64,000 nucleotides of DNA, taken from NCBI RefSeq assembly GCF_029201445.1, contig NZ_CP102381.1, forward strand, positions 1,674,001-1,738,000, written 5' to 3'. Under the pieces are notes generated by a model, which did no database searches, was not told the origin of the DNA, and saw only the letters and a program-made list of their open reading frames with translations. This document shows, piece by piece, positions 9,252 through 18,292 of this stretch (position 1 is its first letter; the number at the start of each line of letters is the position of its first letter). The translations under genes and the position numbers were made by a program. This DNA is from Thiomicrorhabdus lithotrophica (GTDB taxonomy: Bacteria; Pseudomonadota; Gammaproteobacteria; Thiomicrospirales; Thiomicrospiraceae).

Positions 9252-10153
9252 TGCTAAGTGAATTAGGTATGAATGACGTTTGGATAATCGCCACGGCAAG
9301 CTTAGTCGCAGCTGCTTCTGCTTTAGTGGGCGTCTTTCTCATTTTACGTAAACAAGCCCTTATTGGTGATGCAATCAGCCACTCTGTCCTTCTAGGGATT
9401 GTGCTAGCGTTCCTTCTAACTGATAGCCACTCTTTACCCGTCATGTTAGCGGGTGCGGTATTAATTGGACTCTTAACCGCCTGGCTAAGTGACACCTTGC
9501 ACAGAGTAGGTAAACTACAGAGTGATGCCAGTATCGGTATTGTCTTTACCCTGTTTTTTGCCATCGGCGTAATTTTAGTCTCACTCTATGCTGGCCAAAT
9601 TGACCTAGACCAAGAGTGTGTTCTTTATGGTGAAATTGCTTTTGTTCCATTTGATACGATTTATATTGGCGGTTTAGAGAGCGGGACAGATATTGGCCCA
9701 AGAGCTTTTTGGGCAATCGGCATTGTTTTTATGATTGTTTTAGCTAGCATCTTACTCGGATTTAAACGATTAGAAACCATCGCTTTTCATCCAAACTTAG
9801 CCTTATCACTAGGGATTAACGTTGTATTTTGGCATTACTTTTTAATGACTTTGGTCTCAATGACAACGGTTGCGTCATTTGATGCCGTTGGCGCTATTTT
9901 AGTGGTCGCCTTACTAGTGATACCAGCCAGTAGTGCTTACTTATTGGCAAACTCTTTAAAAGCGATGCTATGGATTGCCGTAGCGTACTCTCAAGCATCG
10001 GTAATCATTGGTTATAGCTTGGCATTCACCTTAGACAGTTCAATTTCTGCATCCATTGCGGTAAGCGCAGGCATATTGTTATTTATAACGATTGCAGCAT
10101 TACAAGTACAAAAAGCCGTTATGCGTTTAAAGAAAGTAGCCGTTACGAATTGA
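9251..10153 (+). CDS. Metal ABC transporter permease, second subunit
   Basis: This 300-residue ABC-3 permease has about eight to nine membrane segments and the conserved coupling loop LRKQALIGDAISHSVLLGI near its N-terminus, matching the first permease. It lacks the regulatory tail seen on its neighbour. Two different permeases with one ATPase and one binding protein is the TroABCD/SitABCD arrangement, so this is likely the TroD-type partner of a heterodimeric membrane channel. The start codon overlaps the stop of the upstream permease (TAATG). After the stop the palindromic repeat separates it from the convergent HAD gene. Confidence 0.93.
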   Translation: MLSELGMNDVWIIATASLVAAASALVGVFLILRKQALIGDAISHSVLLGIVLAFLLTDSHSLPVMLAGAVLIGLLTAWLSDTLHRVGKLQSDASIGIVFTLFFAIGVILVSLYAGQIDLDQECVLYGEIAFVPFDTIYIGGLESGTDIGPRAFWAIGIVFMIVLASILLGFKRLETIAFHPNLALSLGINVVFWHYFLMTLVSMTTVASFDAVGAILVVALLVIPASSAYLLANSLKAMLWIAVAYSQASVIIGYSLAFTLDSSISASIAVSAGILLFITIAALQVQKAVMRLKKVAVTN

Positions 10154-10169
10154 TGTAACTAAAATAACT

Positions 10170-10181
10170 ACCAGGCCTGCT
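10170..10181. repeat. Iterated palindrome, near copy
   Basis: ACCAGGCCTGCT, one mismatch, in the 45-base gap between convergent genes (metal permease and HAD phosphatase). Confidence 0.75.
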
Positions 10182-10198
10182 TACTGTTTAAACGATAG

Positions 10199-11035
10199 TT
10201 AATCGCTTTTTAGAATGGTTTTTTGAAGATAAACAGCCACACCATCTACCGCATTAGAGTTAGCAAGAATTGCATTAGGTAACAGCGTTTTTACCTGTTC
10301 ACTTGCATTATCCATGACAACAGCATGTCCTACCAAATTCAACATTTCAATGTCATTCATGCCATCCCCTAAAGCCATTACCTCTTTAAACGATAACGCT
10401 CTCTGCTTTAACACCATCTTTAAAGCTTGTCCTTTTGACACACCTAAATTCATCACCTCTAGGTACTCAGGCGAAGTAAAGGTAATGCAAAGCTGTTGGG
10501 ATAAATGCTGTTTCAATAACGTTTCTAGTTCAACTAACTTGTCATGCTCAGCGGTAAAATAAATTTTATCAATGTGCGCTAAATCAATTGCTGAAAAGTC
10601 GCATATTTTATATTTAAAACCCGATTCATGGTGAATTGCCAACAGTGCTTCATGTGGTTCCTCAACCAGCCAAAAATCTTGTTGATAAAGATTCCTGTGA
10701 ACGTCAAAGCCTTCAGACAAATAAAGTACCTTTTTGACAAGATGAGATGGCATATGATTTTCATACAATAGTTCTCCACTAGAGTTATGAACCCGTGCAC
10801 CATTAGAAGTAATCAGACATATATCCACATTTAACTGCTTTGCAATAAGATAAACATCTTGATAATGGCGGCCTGTCGCTAACATAAACTGAACACCTTG
10901 TTCGACCAATGCTTTTACCGCATCAATGGTAGATTTTGTAAGTTTATGTTCAGAGTTCAGTAGCGTTCCATCCAAATCGGATACCACCATTTTTACTGGA
11001 ACATCCATAAGCGTATCAGTCTTTAAAGTAGTCAA
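10199..11035 (-). CDS. Cof-type HAD-IIB family hydrolase
   Basis: The 278-residue cytosolic protein belongs to the Cof/SupH branch of HAD phosphatases, which dephosphorylate sugar phosphates, flavin or PLP-type substrates. The nucleophile motif is VVSDLDGTLLNSEHKLT (two Asp in DxDGT), motif II is FMLATGR, and motif IV is ALGDGMNDIEMLNLVG, with a C2B cap in between. The substrate cannot be told from sequence. An in-frame ATG at residue 10 (MDVPVKM) is an alternative start. It is convergent with the metal transporter and followed on the same strand side by a BFD-like gene upstream. Confidence 0.92.
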   Translation of the reverse strand: MTTLKTDTLMDVPVKMVVSDLDGTLLNSEHKLTKSTIDAVKALVEQGVQFMLATGRHYQDVYLIAKQLNVDICLITSNGARVHNSSGELLYENHMPSHLVKKVLYLSEGFDVHRNLYQQDFWLVEEPHEALLAIHHESGFKYKICDFSAIDLAHIDKIYFTAEHDKLVELETLLKQHLSQQLCITFTSPEYLEVMNLGVSKGQALKMVLKQRALSFKEVMALGDGMNDIEMLNLVGHAVVMDNASEQVKTLLPNAILANSNAVDGVAVYLQKTILKSD

Positions 11036-11044
11036 AATAAAGTT

Positions 11045-11056
11045 ACCAGGCCTGGT
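11045..11056. repeat. Iterated palindrome ACCAGGCCTGGT, exact copy
   Basis: Exact copy between the HAD and BFD-like genes. It ends three bases before the end of the BFD-like gene. Confidence 0.9.
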
Positions 11057-11058
11057 GA

Positions 11059-11331
11059 TTATATAGAAGTGTTATCAGAAGCATTATCAAGATGTGAATC
11101 ACCTGATTTGTCAGAAGGATGTAATAGTTCAATCAAGCGTTCAACCTGACGAACACAACAACCGCTCCCTTGGCATGCATAGGTTTTATTGCTCACCTCT
11201 TCTAAGGTTTTAGCTCCTTGTTTAATGGTATCAATAACATCTTGTTTGCTAACGTCATAGCAAACACAGAGGTTTTTGTTTAGATTTTTGGTGAGTTCAC
11301 GAGGAAGTTCATTTGTTTCTTTATTTGGCAT
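11059..11331 (-). CDS. BFD-like [2Fe-2S] protein
   Basis: This 90-residue protein has the four cysteines of the bacterioferritin-associated ferredoxin / NirB-type Fer2_BFD fold: CVCYDVSKQDVIDTIKQGAKTLEEV carries the CxC pair, and ACQGSGCCVRQVERLI carries the second pair about 30 residues later. The family binds a [2Fe-2S] cluster and either donates electrons for iron release or forms part of larger oxidoreductases. Both termini are polar and low in complexity. No bacterioferritin gene is nearby, so its partner is unknown. Confidence 0.85.
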   Translation of the reverse strand: MPNKETNELPRELTKNLNKNLCVCYDVSKQDVIDTIKQGAKTLEEVSNKTYACQGSGCCVRQVERLIELLHPSDKSGDSHLDNASDNTSI

Positions 11332-11668
11332 AAAGCTTATTTTAGCCTAAGAATAGATTTTTCTAATGTTTTGAATGAAATTATTCATTACAAAAAATTT
11401 ACAAAACACTTTATGCTTTAAGACCTTGGCTTTTTTATTTTATTCTCAGTTGCTTAAAGTTGAAGCTTCATGCTAGGGAGTTTTTATCATGAAGCTCTAA
11501 CTCTTTAGCCATTAAATAACGGACAATATGCGCACTATGTTCTGAAAATATGTCATCAAATTGAAATGAGTTTTTTAATCCATTCTATAATTTGCCAGAC
11601 CAAAACAATTGAATTAACGTTTTTTATGTCACACTTAAATTAGCTCGGAGTTAAACGCTCTTCAAATA
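11332..11668. other. Non-coding gap with a long imperfect inverted repeat
   Basis: No convincing gene is seen in these bases. The main structure is an imperfect inverted repeat at 11458-11502 (15-base arms, two mismatches, around AGCTTCATG and CATGAAGCT). The rest is AT-rich and would include the promoter of the BFD-like gene. Confidence 0.5.
11458..11502. repeat. Imperfect inverted repeat
   Basis: Arms AGTTGAAGCTTCATG and CATGAAGCTCTAACT match as reverse complements at 13 of 15 positions and enclose a 15-base loop. No T-run follows on either strand, so it is not a standard terminator. Confidence 0.6.
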
Positions 11669-11694
11669 AAAAAAGCACCCTAAGGTGCTTTTTA
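11669..11694 (-). terminator. Intrinsic terminator after the SulP gene
   Basis: AAAAGCACC and GGTGCTTTT pair around a four-base loop, with T-runs on both strands. It lies 20 bases beyond the SulP stop on the minus strand and could act in both directions. Confidence 0.85.
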
Positions 11695-11712
11695 ACAAAC
11701 TAAACTCAATGT

Positions 11713-13305
11713 TTAATTGGATTTACCACTAGTGGAAACATGGTAATGAGGGTCTTCTGAAACATTCACCTCAATCAAATCTTTCGCATCTTCCAGCAAA
11801 ACCTGGCACTCTGGACTTAAATGTTGAAGCGTAAGTGTTTTACCTGCCTTAAGGTATTTCTTGGTTAAACCGTTAATCGCTTCAAGTCCAGTATGGTCAT
11901 AAACACGAGAGTGTTTAAAGTCTATACGCACACAATCAGGATCATTTTTAGGGTCAAACATCTCAATAAAGTTTTGTGCCGATGCAAAGAACAATGGCCC
12001 TTGAACTTTATAAGTTTTAATCACTTTGCCATCAATCTCTTCAGTTGTTTCTTGCAGGATAATACGTTGAGCATGTTCCCAAGCAAATACCAACGCAGCC
12101 ACAATAATACCAGCAATCACCGCTACCGCTAAATCAAACATCACCGTCAAAACCGTTACCATGACCATAACAAAAGCATCCGCCTTAGTCATACCGCGCA
12201 TAATGTTCCAGCTTGCCCAGTTAAAAGTCGCAATGACTACAAAGAACATCAAACCAACTAAAGCACCGATTGGTACCATTTCAATCCAAGAAGAAGCAAT
12301 CAAAACAATTACCAATAAACCTAATGCCGCGCTTATACCAGACCAACGCCCTGTTCCGCCAGAGTTAACGTTAATCATAGATTGACCAATCAATGCACAA
12401 CCACCCATCGTTCCAAAAGAACCTGCTGTACAGTTAGCCGCACCTAAAGCAATACACTCTTTGTTGGCTTTACCACGAGTTTCAGTAATATCATCAATCA
12501 ATGTCATGGTTAACAACGATTCAACCGAGCCGATAATGGTCAAAATGACCGCATAAGGTAAAACAATCCATAAGGTTGCTAAAGACCAAAAGCCTTCAGG
12601 CAAAGTCGTAAACCAGCTTAAACCTTGAAAACCACCTTCCACACCATCACCGTAAATTAAAGATTCAAGCGTACCTGAAACAGATGCCTTATCACCTACG
12701 GTCACCGCATTAATATCAAAGAAAATGACCGCTAAAGAGACCAATACAATCGCGGCTAAAGCAGAAGGAACCGCTTTAGTAATTCTAGGAAGTAAATAAA
12801 TAATAGCCAGTGTCGCAACAATAATCATAATCATGATATTTAAGCTGTCACCTGATAACCAGTTACCTGATGCATCTTTAAATTGTGTGAACTGAGCAAC
12901 AAGGATAATGAGCGCTAAACCGTTAACGAATCCGAGCATAACCGAACTCGGTACCATGCGTATAAACCGCCCCCATTTCATTACTCCGATAAATATCTGG
13001 AATACACCCATCATAATAACGGCTAAGAATAAAAATGAAGCACCATGTTCCATCACTAAATGCATCATAACAACGGCAAGCGATCCAGCTGCCGCAGTAA
13101 TCATTCCAGGACGACCACCAAACACGGCCGTAATCATTCCCACAATAATGGCTGCATAAAGCCCCACTAATGGATGAACACCCGCAACAAAAGCAAAAGC
13201 GACCGCTTCCGGCACTAGTGCTAATGCAACGGTAATCCCAGAAAGGGTATCGTTTTTATAGGTTTGCCACTGAAAGGGCTGCCCAGGTTTAGTGGAATGG
13301 CTCAT
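11713..13305 (-). CDS. SulP family inorganic anion transporter
   Basis: The 530-residue inner-membrane protein has the SulP core: VTVALALVPEAVAFAFVAGV in the first helices, NGLALIILVAQ, and VESLLTMTLIDDITETRGKANKECIALGAANC, which contains the SulP signature. About 12 hydrophobic segments run to residue ~410. A C-terminal STAS domain (about 425-520) contains the typical RIDFKHSRVYDHTGLEAI segment. SulP proteins carry sulfate, bicarbonate or other anions. In related autotrophs some act as bicarbonate importers, so that role is possible but not shown by sequence. The gene stands alone. Confidence 0.92.
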   Translation of the reverse strand: MSHSTKPGQPFQWQTYKNDTLSGITVALALVPEAVAFAFVAGVHPLVGLYAAIIVGMITAVFGGRPGMITAAAGSLAVVMMHLVMEHGASFLFLAVIMMGVFQIFIGVMKWGRFIRMVPSSVMLGFVNGLALIILVAQFTQFKDASGNWLSGDSLNIMIMIIVATLAIIYLLPRITKAVPSALAAIVLVSLAVIFFDINAVTVGDKASVSGTLESLIYGDGVEGGFQGLSWFTTLPEGFWSLATLWIVLPYAVILTIIGSVESLLTMTLIDDITETRGKANKECIALGAANCTAGSFGTMGGCALIGQSMINVNSGGTGRWSGISAALGLLVIVLIASSWIEMVPIGALVGLMFFVVIATFNWASWNIMRGMTKADAFVMVMVTVLTVMFDLAVAVIAGIIVAALVFAWEHAQRIILQETTEEIDGKVIKTYKVQGPLFFASAQNFIEMFDPKNDPDCVRIDFKHSRVYDHTGLEAINGLTKKYLKAGKTLTLQHLSPECQVLLEDAKDLIEVNVSEDPHYHVSTSGKSN

Positions 13306-13408
13306 AAAAACTCCTAAAATTTAAAGTGTGCAAATTCTACCAAAAACGCAGTACAATTGTCGGATATTCAACACCTTAGTTTTATGGCAACCTTTAGGAT
13401 AAACATCT

Positions 13409-13543
13409 ATGTGGATAAATCATATTGGCGAAATCGCCATCGGTTTTTTTGTTTTTTTAATACTGATTCATTTTGGACTGCACTTTCTTTTTAAATACCA
13501 AAAGAACAAACAAGACAAAGCAAAAGCACCTAAGGAATCTTAA
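13409..13543 (+). CDS. Small single-span membrane protein, 44 residues
   Basis: An ATG at 13409 sits eight bases after an AGGAT ribosome site and opens a 44-codon frame. Residues about 8-30 (IAIGFFVFLILIHFGLHFLF) form one membrane helix, followed by a short basic tail (KYQKNKQDKAKAPKES). No family is recognised. It is transcribed away from the SulP gene and ends just before a strong palindromic terminator, which supports it being a real transcription unit. Confidence 0.6.
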   Translation: MWINHIGEIAIGFFVFLILIHFGLHFLFKYQKNKQDKAKAPKES

Positions 13544-13583
13544 AACTCCTTTAGCGAAACAAAATACCCAAACCCAAAACGAA

Positions 13584-13620
13584 AAAACCCAACTTACCAG
13601 GCCTGGTAAGTTGGGTTTTT
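13584..13620 (+). terminator. Palindromic terminator built around the iterated repeat
   Basis: AAAAACCCAACTTACCAG and its exact complement form one uninterrupted palindrome centred on the repeat (core 13596-13607), with A and T runs at the ends. It lies between the convergent 44-residue gene and ppnP, and should terminate both. Confidence 0.85.
13596..13607. repeat. Iterated palindrome ACCAGGCCTGGT, exact copy in terminator
   Basis: Exact copy forming the centre of the palindromic terminator at 13584-13620. Confidence 0.9.
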
Positions 13621-13662
13621 AATAGGTTAATTAGCTATCACTAATCAAAAATTATGCATGAC

Positions 13663-13980
13663 TTATTCAGCAATATATGAACAGCAGTAATCCGCAATAG
13701 CATTTACTTTAATGCCAAACTTTGAGTTTGCAGGCACATCAAAACTGGTACCGTTTGGAATCGCTTTCCACTCTGTTTCACCTGGTAATAAAACCTCTAC
13801 ATCCCCAGAAGCCATTTCCATGTTTTCGGCTAAATCGGTACCAAATTCATATTCACCTGGCATCATAATACCCAATGTTTTTTTGCTACCATCTGCAAAA
13901 ATAACTGTACGGCTTGTTACTTTGCCATCAAAGTAAACTGAAGCTTCTTTTAAAACGGTTACATTTTCAAACTTAGACAT
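13663..13980 (-). CDS. ppnP: Pyrimidine/purine nucleoside phosphorylase
   Basis: The 105-residue cupin-like protein matches PpnP (YaiE, formerly DUF1255) over its whole length: [23 protein letters not shown], then [20 protein letters not shown], then the conserved C-terminal [14 protein letters not shown] and DYCCSYI. The family phosphorolyses several purine and pyrimidine nucleosides, releasing ribose 1-phosphate. Length is normal. It stands alone, with a palindromic terminator beyond its stop and an AAGGAAAT-like ribosome site ahead of the ATG. Confidence 0.95.
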   Translation of the reverse strand: MSKFENVTVLKEASVYFDGKVTSRTVIFADGSKKTLGIMMPGEYEFGTDLAENMEMASGDVEVLLPGETEWKAIPNGTSFDVPANSKFGIKVNAIADYCCSYIAE

Positions 13981-14033
13981 TTTATTTCCTTTTCTACAAT
14001 CTGATTTACATAAATTTTTGGCGTATTTTACAC

Positions 14034-14525
14034 CTATTTATCCTGAGCTCTTTGCATAAAATACGTTGCCATAAATATTTCTCTAATAAATAAACTCATT
14101 GAAGTCATGAAAGCCCCCATTCCTAGAATGAATAAAGAAGCTATCAACAACCCTCCGTCAAATGCAAAAAAGGAACTTAAAAAAAGAATCATGATAACGG
14201 AAGCTACTAATAAACCAGTCAAAATACAAAACAAAATCGCGACATTCATATTCTTCGCTCTTATCTGCAAATAATGTCTTTGTCGTTTTAACGATGTCGA
14301 CGTTTCAGCTGAGACATCCGTCGCTCTTCTATTCTGTCCTTCGTCACTCACTGTCTGATTAATTTTAATGTTCAATCTTTCGATGCGATCAGTAATACGA
14401 GCTAACCGTTGAGAAAGAACCCCTAAAATTGCTCCTACACCCGCAATTAAAAACACAGGGGCAACTGAGAGTTGAATTAAATGAGATACCGTATTAACTG
14501 CGGTATCTTCAATTGGAAACATCAT
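14034..14525 (-). CDS. DUF2721 membrane protein
   Basis: The 163-residue protein matches the DUF2721 family: an N-terminal membrane segment ([20 protein letters not shown]), the conserved [13 protein letters not shown] amphipathic stretch, a polar middle, and two more membrane helices at about 95-155. Function is unknown. It is 16 bases downstream of gloA on the same strand and probably co-transcribed with it. ATG-ATG at the start leaves one residue of doubt about initiation. Confidence 0.8.
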   Translation of the reverse strand: MMFPIEDTAVNTVSHLIQLSVAPVFLIAGVGAILGVLSQRLARITDRIERLNIKINQTVSDEGQNRRATDVSAETSTSLKRQRHYLQIRAKNMNVAILFCILTGLLVASVIMILFLSSFFAFDGGLLIASLFILGMGAFMTSMSLFIREIFMATYFMQRAQDK

Positions 14526-14541
14526 ATTAAAACCTTATTTA

Positions 14542-14937
14542 CTATTTACGAACATGATTTTCGCCAATAAATTCAATTTGATAGCCATCAGGATCTTCAG
14601 CAAACGCAATGATAGTTGTACCGGCATTCATAGGCCCTGCTTCACGAATGATTTTACCGCCACCCGCTTTTACGGCCTCTGCCGCCTTGTATACATCTGG
14701 CACTTCTACTGCAATATGGCCATAGCCATTACCTAAGTCATAGCTATCTGTGCCCCAATTGTAAGTAAGCTCTAACACCGTATTTTCTTCTTCATTGCCA
14801 TAACCTAAAAACGCCAAGGTGAACTCCCCTTTTGGGTATTCTTTTTGACGTAACAGTTGCATACCCATGACTTCGGTATAAAACGCGATCGATTTTTCTA
14901 AATTGCCTACTCGTAACATTGTATGTAATAAACGCAT
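14542..14937 (-). CDS. gloA: Lactoylglutathione lyase (glyoxalase I)
   Basis: The 131-residue enzyme isomerises the methylglyoxal-glutathione adduct to S-lactoylglutathione. It opens with [20 protein letters not shown], giving the first metal-ligand His. It then carries LELTYNWG (Glu ligand), [12 protein letters not shown] (second His) and [11 protein letters not shown] (last Glu). Size matches the short Ni2+-type bacterial GloA. It lies upstream of the DUF2721 gene and downstream of the MFS transporter, all on the minus strand. Confidence 0.96.
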   Translation of the reverse strand: MRLLHTMLRVGNLEKSIAFYTEVMGMQLLRQKEYPKGEFTLAFLGYGNEEENTVLELTYNWGTDSYDLGNGYGHIAVEVPDVYKAAEAVKAGGGKIIREAGPMNAGTTIIAFAEDPDGYQIEFIGENHVRK

Positions 14938-14980
14938 GATGCTTACCTCTTATTCGATTTTGATTAATTCGTTATTGTAT

Positions 14981-16126
14981 TCATTTTGTCCAGCGCCAAG
15001 CAATCATAAATGCCAATGCCACCATAATAGTACTTAAACCATAGGCAAGCTCTGCTCCTCCTGCCGTCCAAGTATAACCGGCTAATAGCATACCTAATGC
15101 ACCGCCTAAACCATGACTGGAAGCGGCAAATATAGCTTGGCCCTTACCGTGATTGTTACCTTTAAAGTAAGTATCAATTAAATAGATTGCCCCTGCGTGA
15201 AATAAGCCAAAACTTGCAGCATGCAAGAGTTGAGCAAATAACATCCAAAAAAACGAGTCGGCTAATGAGCCTATAATTAGCCAACGTAATATCGTCAGTG
15301 CAATACTCAATAAAATCAAAAAACGTACGGCATAACGTCTAAATAATTGGCTCATCCAAAAGAAAACACCAATTTCAGCTAACACGCCTAACGCCCATAA
15401 CAGTGAAATGGTGGTTTTGTCATAGCCGAGTTCAGAAAGTTGAATGGTATAAAAGGCATAGTAAGCACCATGAGACAGTTGAACTAAAAAGCTGACAATT
15501 AAAATACTGGCGACTTCAGGACGCTTTAAGATTTGAATAAACCCATACCCATCGCCCTCTTCCTGAATCCGCTTACCGTCTTTTACAAGGTAACTGCTTC
15601 CCCAAACGATTAACAAAATAAACAGCAAATCAATGGGTACTAAGGCAACGCTAAAGTGTTCAATTTGCCAACCAATCGCCACTACGGCAGCAATAAAACC
15701 AATTGAACCCCAAAGGCGGATTTGTCCATAACGATGCTTGTCTTTGCCTAAACAAGTTAAGGTATAGGATTCAAACTGTGGCAAAGAGGAGTGCCAAAAG
15801 AAACTAAAAATCATAAGCGTTAAGAAAACGGACCAATAACTTTCAAATAGGATTAATCCAATAGAGGCAACCGCCGCTAACACCGTAGCTAAGCGAACCC
15901 AAAATATAGATCGCCCACTTTTATCCGCCAGCCACCCCCAAATATTCGGGGCAATCACTTTAGTGAACATCATAATGCCCAACAACTGACCAATCTCAAT
16001 CGCAGAGAACGATAACGACTGCAGATACAACCCCATATAAGGCACGGTTGTACCCAACACGGCAAAATACAAAAAGTAATGCAATGAAAGCTGTTTATAA
16101 GCCGTTTGATAAGAGCAGTTTTTCAT
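14981..16126 (-). CDS. MFS transporter, HcaT / nucleoside-symporter-like
   Basis: The 381-residue protein has 12 hydrophobic segments. Its N-terminus (LHYFLYFAVLGTTVPYMGLYL) and the following WGWLADKSGR loop fit the MFS_1_like group that includes E. coli HcaT and nucleoside:H+ symporters. The substrate cannot be assigned. Length is normal. It is followed 43 bases later by gloA on the same strand; upstream lie a composite repeat hairpin and the aroC terminator, so it probably has its own promoter. Confidence 0.85.
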   Translation of the reverse strand: MKNCSYQTAYKQLSLHYFLYFAVLGTTVPYMGLYLQSLSFSAIEIGQLLGIMMFTKVIAPNIWGWLADKSGRSIFWVRLATVLAAVASIGLILFESYWSVFLTLMIFSFFWHSSLPQFESYTLTCLGKDKHRYGQIRLWGSIGFIAAVVAIGWQIEHFSVALVPIDLLFILLIVWGSSYLVKDGKRIQEEGDGYGFIQILKRPEVASILIVSFLVQLSHGAYYAFYTIQLSELGYDKTTISLLWALGVLAEIGVFFWMSQLFRRYAVRFLILLSIALTILRWLIIGSLADSFFWMLFAQLLHAASFGLFHAGAIYLIDTYFKGNNHGKGQAIFAASSHGLGGALGMLLAGYTWTAGGAELAYGLSTIMVALAFMIAWRWTK

Positions 16127-16161
16127 AATCTAATGTGTTTCTATTTCTAACAGCGTTAGCA

Positions 16162-16200
16162 AGTTACCAGGCCTTTATACCCCCTTGCGGGGTGTGGTAG
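16162..16200. repeat. Composite hairpin variant of the iterated palindrome, copy 1
   Basis: The left half TTACCAGGCCT is kept, but the right half is replaced by a GC-rich hairpin (ACCCC-CTTGC-GGGGT) ending in TGGTAG. The same arrangement occurs at 56622-56662. Confidence 0.8.
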
Positions 16201-16228
16201 TCATTATAAAAAGGTAAATGAAATAAAA

Positions 16229-16262
16229 ACGGAGTATGTAGATTAAATCCACATACTCCGCA
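16229..16262 (-). terminator. Intrinsic terminator after aroC
   Basis: CGGAGTATGT and ACATACTCCG form a 10-bp stem, followed on the minus strand by TTTTT. It lies 35 bases past the aroC stop. Confidence 0.88.
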
Positions 16263-16296
16263 TTGAGTCAGCCAATATGAATAATGTTATAGTGCC

Positions 16297-17397
16297 TTAA
16301 CCACCCGCGTGAGCTAAATCCATAATGGGCGGAACAACATCACCATTCTGAGCTCGGTTGCGCATAAAGTGATCAAGTAAAACAATCGCCATTTGTGCTT
16401 CTGCAATTGGGGTTGCTCTAATACCGACACATGGGTCATGACGACCTTTAGTTACCATCTCTATGGACTCGCCTGATGTATTAATACTCTTACCTGGCGT
16501 CATAATGCTTGAGGTCGGCTTTAAAGCGATATGCGCCACAATGTCCTGACCCGTTGAAATACCACCTAAAATACCGCCAGAATGATTTGATTCAAATCCA
16601 TTAGGGCTCATTTCATCGCGATGTTCCGTTCCTAATTGACCAGCTACAGCAAAACCATCACCAATCTCAACACCCTTAACCGCGTTAATGCTCATTAATG
16701 CATGCGCTAAATCGGCATCTAAACGATCAAAAACAGGCTCACCTAACCCGACTGGCACATTTTTAGCCACAATAGTAATTTTAGCTCCAACAGAATTTTT
16801 TTGTTTTAGCAGATTATCCATATATTGACGAATTTCTTCGCTCTTCTCAGGACTTGGGCAGAAGTATTCGTTTGAGTTATCAAAAGGCCATGTCACGTTA
16901 TCAACTGTAATAGGCCCTAACTGAGAAAGGTAACCTTTCACTTCAACGCCTAATCGGTCTTTTAAATACTTTTTAGCAATGGCCCCTGCTGCAACACGCA
17001 TGGCGGTTTCACGAGCAGAAGATCGCCCACCACCACGATAGTCACGGAAACCATACTTCTGTGTATAGGTGTAATCAGCATGTGCAGGACGGAACGTTTC
17101 TGCTACTTTAGAGTAATCCTTGGAACGTTGGTCCTTGTTATGAATAATCATCCCAATCGGAGTACCTGTTGTTTTGCCTTCAAAGACACCCGATAAGATT
17201 TGCACTTCATCATCTTCACGGCGAGCCGTTGCATGCTTTGATGTACCAGGCTTTCTACGGTCTAATTCCGCTTGAATATCCGCTTCACAAAGTTCCATGC
17301 CTGGAGGACAACCGTCAACAATACAACCTAATGCAATACCATGACTTTCGCCAAAGGTTGTGACTCTAAAATTTTGACCTAATGTATTACCAGACAT
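16297..17397 (-). CDS. aroC: Chorismate synthase
   Basis: The 366-residue enzyme makes chorismate from EPSP using reduced FMN, the last shared step of aromatic amino acid synthesis. Visible signatures are [18 protein letters not shown] at the N-terminus, the [19 protein letters not shown] phosphate/FMN region, [14 protein letters not shown], and the C-terminal [17 protein letters not shown]. Length is normal. It stands alone between a divergent thioesterase and its own terminator. SD-like purines precede the ATG only weakly. Confidence 0.97.
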   Translation of the reverse strand: MSGNTLGQNFRVTTFGESHGIALGCIVDGCPPGMELCEADIQAELDRRKPGTSKHATARREDDEVQILSGVFEGKTTGTPIGMIIHNKDQRSKDYSKVAETFRPAHADYTYTQKYGFRDYRGGGRSSARETAMRVAAGAIAKKYLKDRLGVEVKGYLSQLGPITVDNVTWPFDNSNEYFCPSPEKSEEIRQYMDNLLKQKNSVGAKITIVAKNVPVGLGEPVFDRLDADLAHALMSINAVKGVEIGDGFAVAGQLGTEHRDEMSPNGFESNHSGGILGGISTGQDIVAHIALKPTSSIMTPGKSINTSGESIEMVTKGRHDPCVGIRATPIAEAQMAIVLLDHFMRNRAQNGDVVPPIMDLAHAGG

Positions 17398-17483
17398 AAA
17401 CCGTTCTCAATATTCGTTATAATCGGTGTATTCTACCTAAAATCCACTTAAATTGCATTTTCGCACAGTCGAGTTTTCAGCAA

Positions 17484-17921
17484 ATGACACAATTAAATTG
17501 GCAATATCCCCACCCTTTTATTTCTAACCATGTGGTTGGGCAAGAAGACCTAGATTTTTTAGGTCATGTTAACAACAAAAGCTACCTTGCCTGGATGGAA
17601 AACGTGGCATGGGAACATGCCAAATCCGTTGGCATTAGTCATGAAAAACAGCGTGAATTAAATCGAATTATGGCGGTGTATGAAAACTGTATGCAGTATT
17701 TAGCAAGCTGTTATTTAGGAGATGAGTTATTGATTGCCACTTGGGTTGGCAAACAACAAGGCTGTTGCTTAAGAAAACGCCATTTTCAAATCATAAGAAA
17801 AAGTGACTTTAAAACCGTTTTTACCGCAGAAACCACTTATGTTTGTATTGATCTAACCAATCATAAACCCAAAAAGATTCCCAAAGCGTTTAGTGAACCC
17901 TATCAAATTAAAGATAGATAG
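17484..17921 (+). CDS. Acyl-CoA thioesterase, hotdog fold
   Basis: The 145-residue protein fits the 4-hydroxybenzoyl-CoA thioesterase / YbgC-like hotdog family. The key stretch is VVGQEDLDFLGHVNNKSYLAWMENVAWEHA, in which the Asp and the GHVNN turn form the typical active-site entrance. The substrate is unknown. A second protein of this type is at 55856. It is divergent from aroC with a gap under 90 bases, so both promoters must be compact or overlapping. Confidence 0.88.
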   Translation: MTQLNWQYPHPFISNHVVGQEDLDFLGHVNNKSYLAWMENVAWEHAKSVGISHEKQRELNRIMAVYENCMQYLASCYLGDELLIATWVGKQQGCCLRKRHFQIIRKSDFKTVFTAETTYVCIDLTNHKPKKIPKAFSEPYQIKDR

Positions 17922-17945
17922 AGCCAATACTGCAAAGTATTAGCA

Positions 17946-18170
17946 CTATTCTTTAATTAAACTTCCAACCAGTTTACGTACCATAGGTGCCACAAATATC
18001 ACTATCGGAAAAGCCACGATAAACGCCATAAACCAAGCTTTCATCCAAATAACTAAAAAATCTTCAGGTAATCCAACATTAAAATAACTAATGATAGCGG
18101 ACATCAAAAAAGACATAAAAAATGCCATAAAAAAGGCAAATAGAATTGGTTGAAACTTGGCATGGAACAT
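17946..18170 (-). CDS. DUF2798 family membrane protein
   Basis: With the start at 18170 (MFHAKFQPILFAFFMAF) the product is 74 residues with two membrane helices, matching the short DUF2798 family. The frame stays open up to 18263, but a longer protein is unlikely because an intrinsic terminator for the upstream yceI gene lies at 18219-18254, inside the extension. An ATG at 18215 is a second alternative, with its codon directly in the terminator T-run. The chosen start has only a weak AAGAG ribosome site. Function is unknown. Confidence 0.65.
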   Translation of the reverse strand: MFHAKFQPILFAFFMAFFMSFLMSAIISYFNVGLPEDFLVIWMKAWFMAFIVAFPIVIFVAPMVRKLVGSLIKE

Positions 18171-18218
18171 GGATTTTATACTCTTACGTTTTAATATATT
18201 GGTTTGATTAATCATAAA

Positions 18219-18254
18219 AAATCCAGGTGAGCCATCTTTAAGCCCCCTGGATTT
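18219..18254 (-). terminator. Intrinsic terminator after yceI
   Basis: On the minus strand AAATCCAGG pairs with CCTGGATTT around an 18-base loop, followed by TTTTTT. It argues against the long form of the DUF2798 gene. Confidence 0.75.
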
Positions 18255-18292
18255 AGAGTTCATTTAGTCGTTTTAAAACTAACAAAAGTCAA

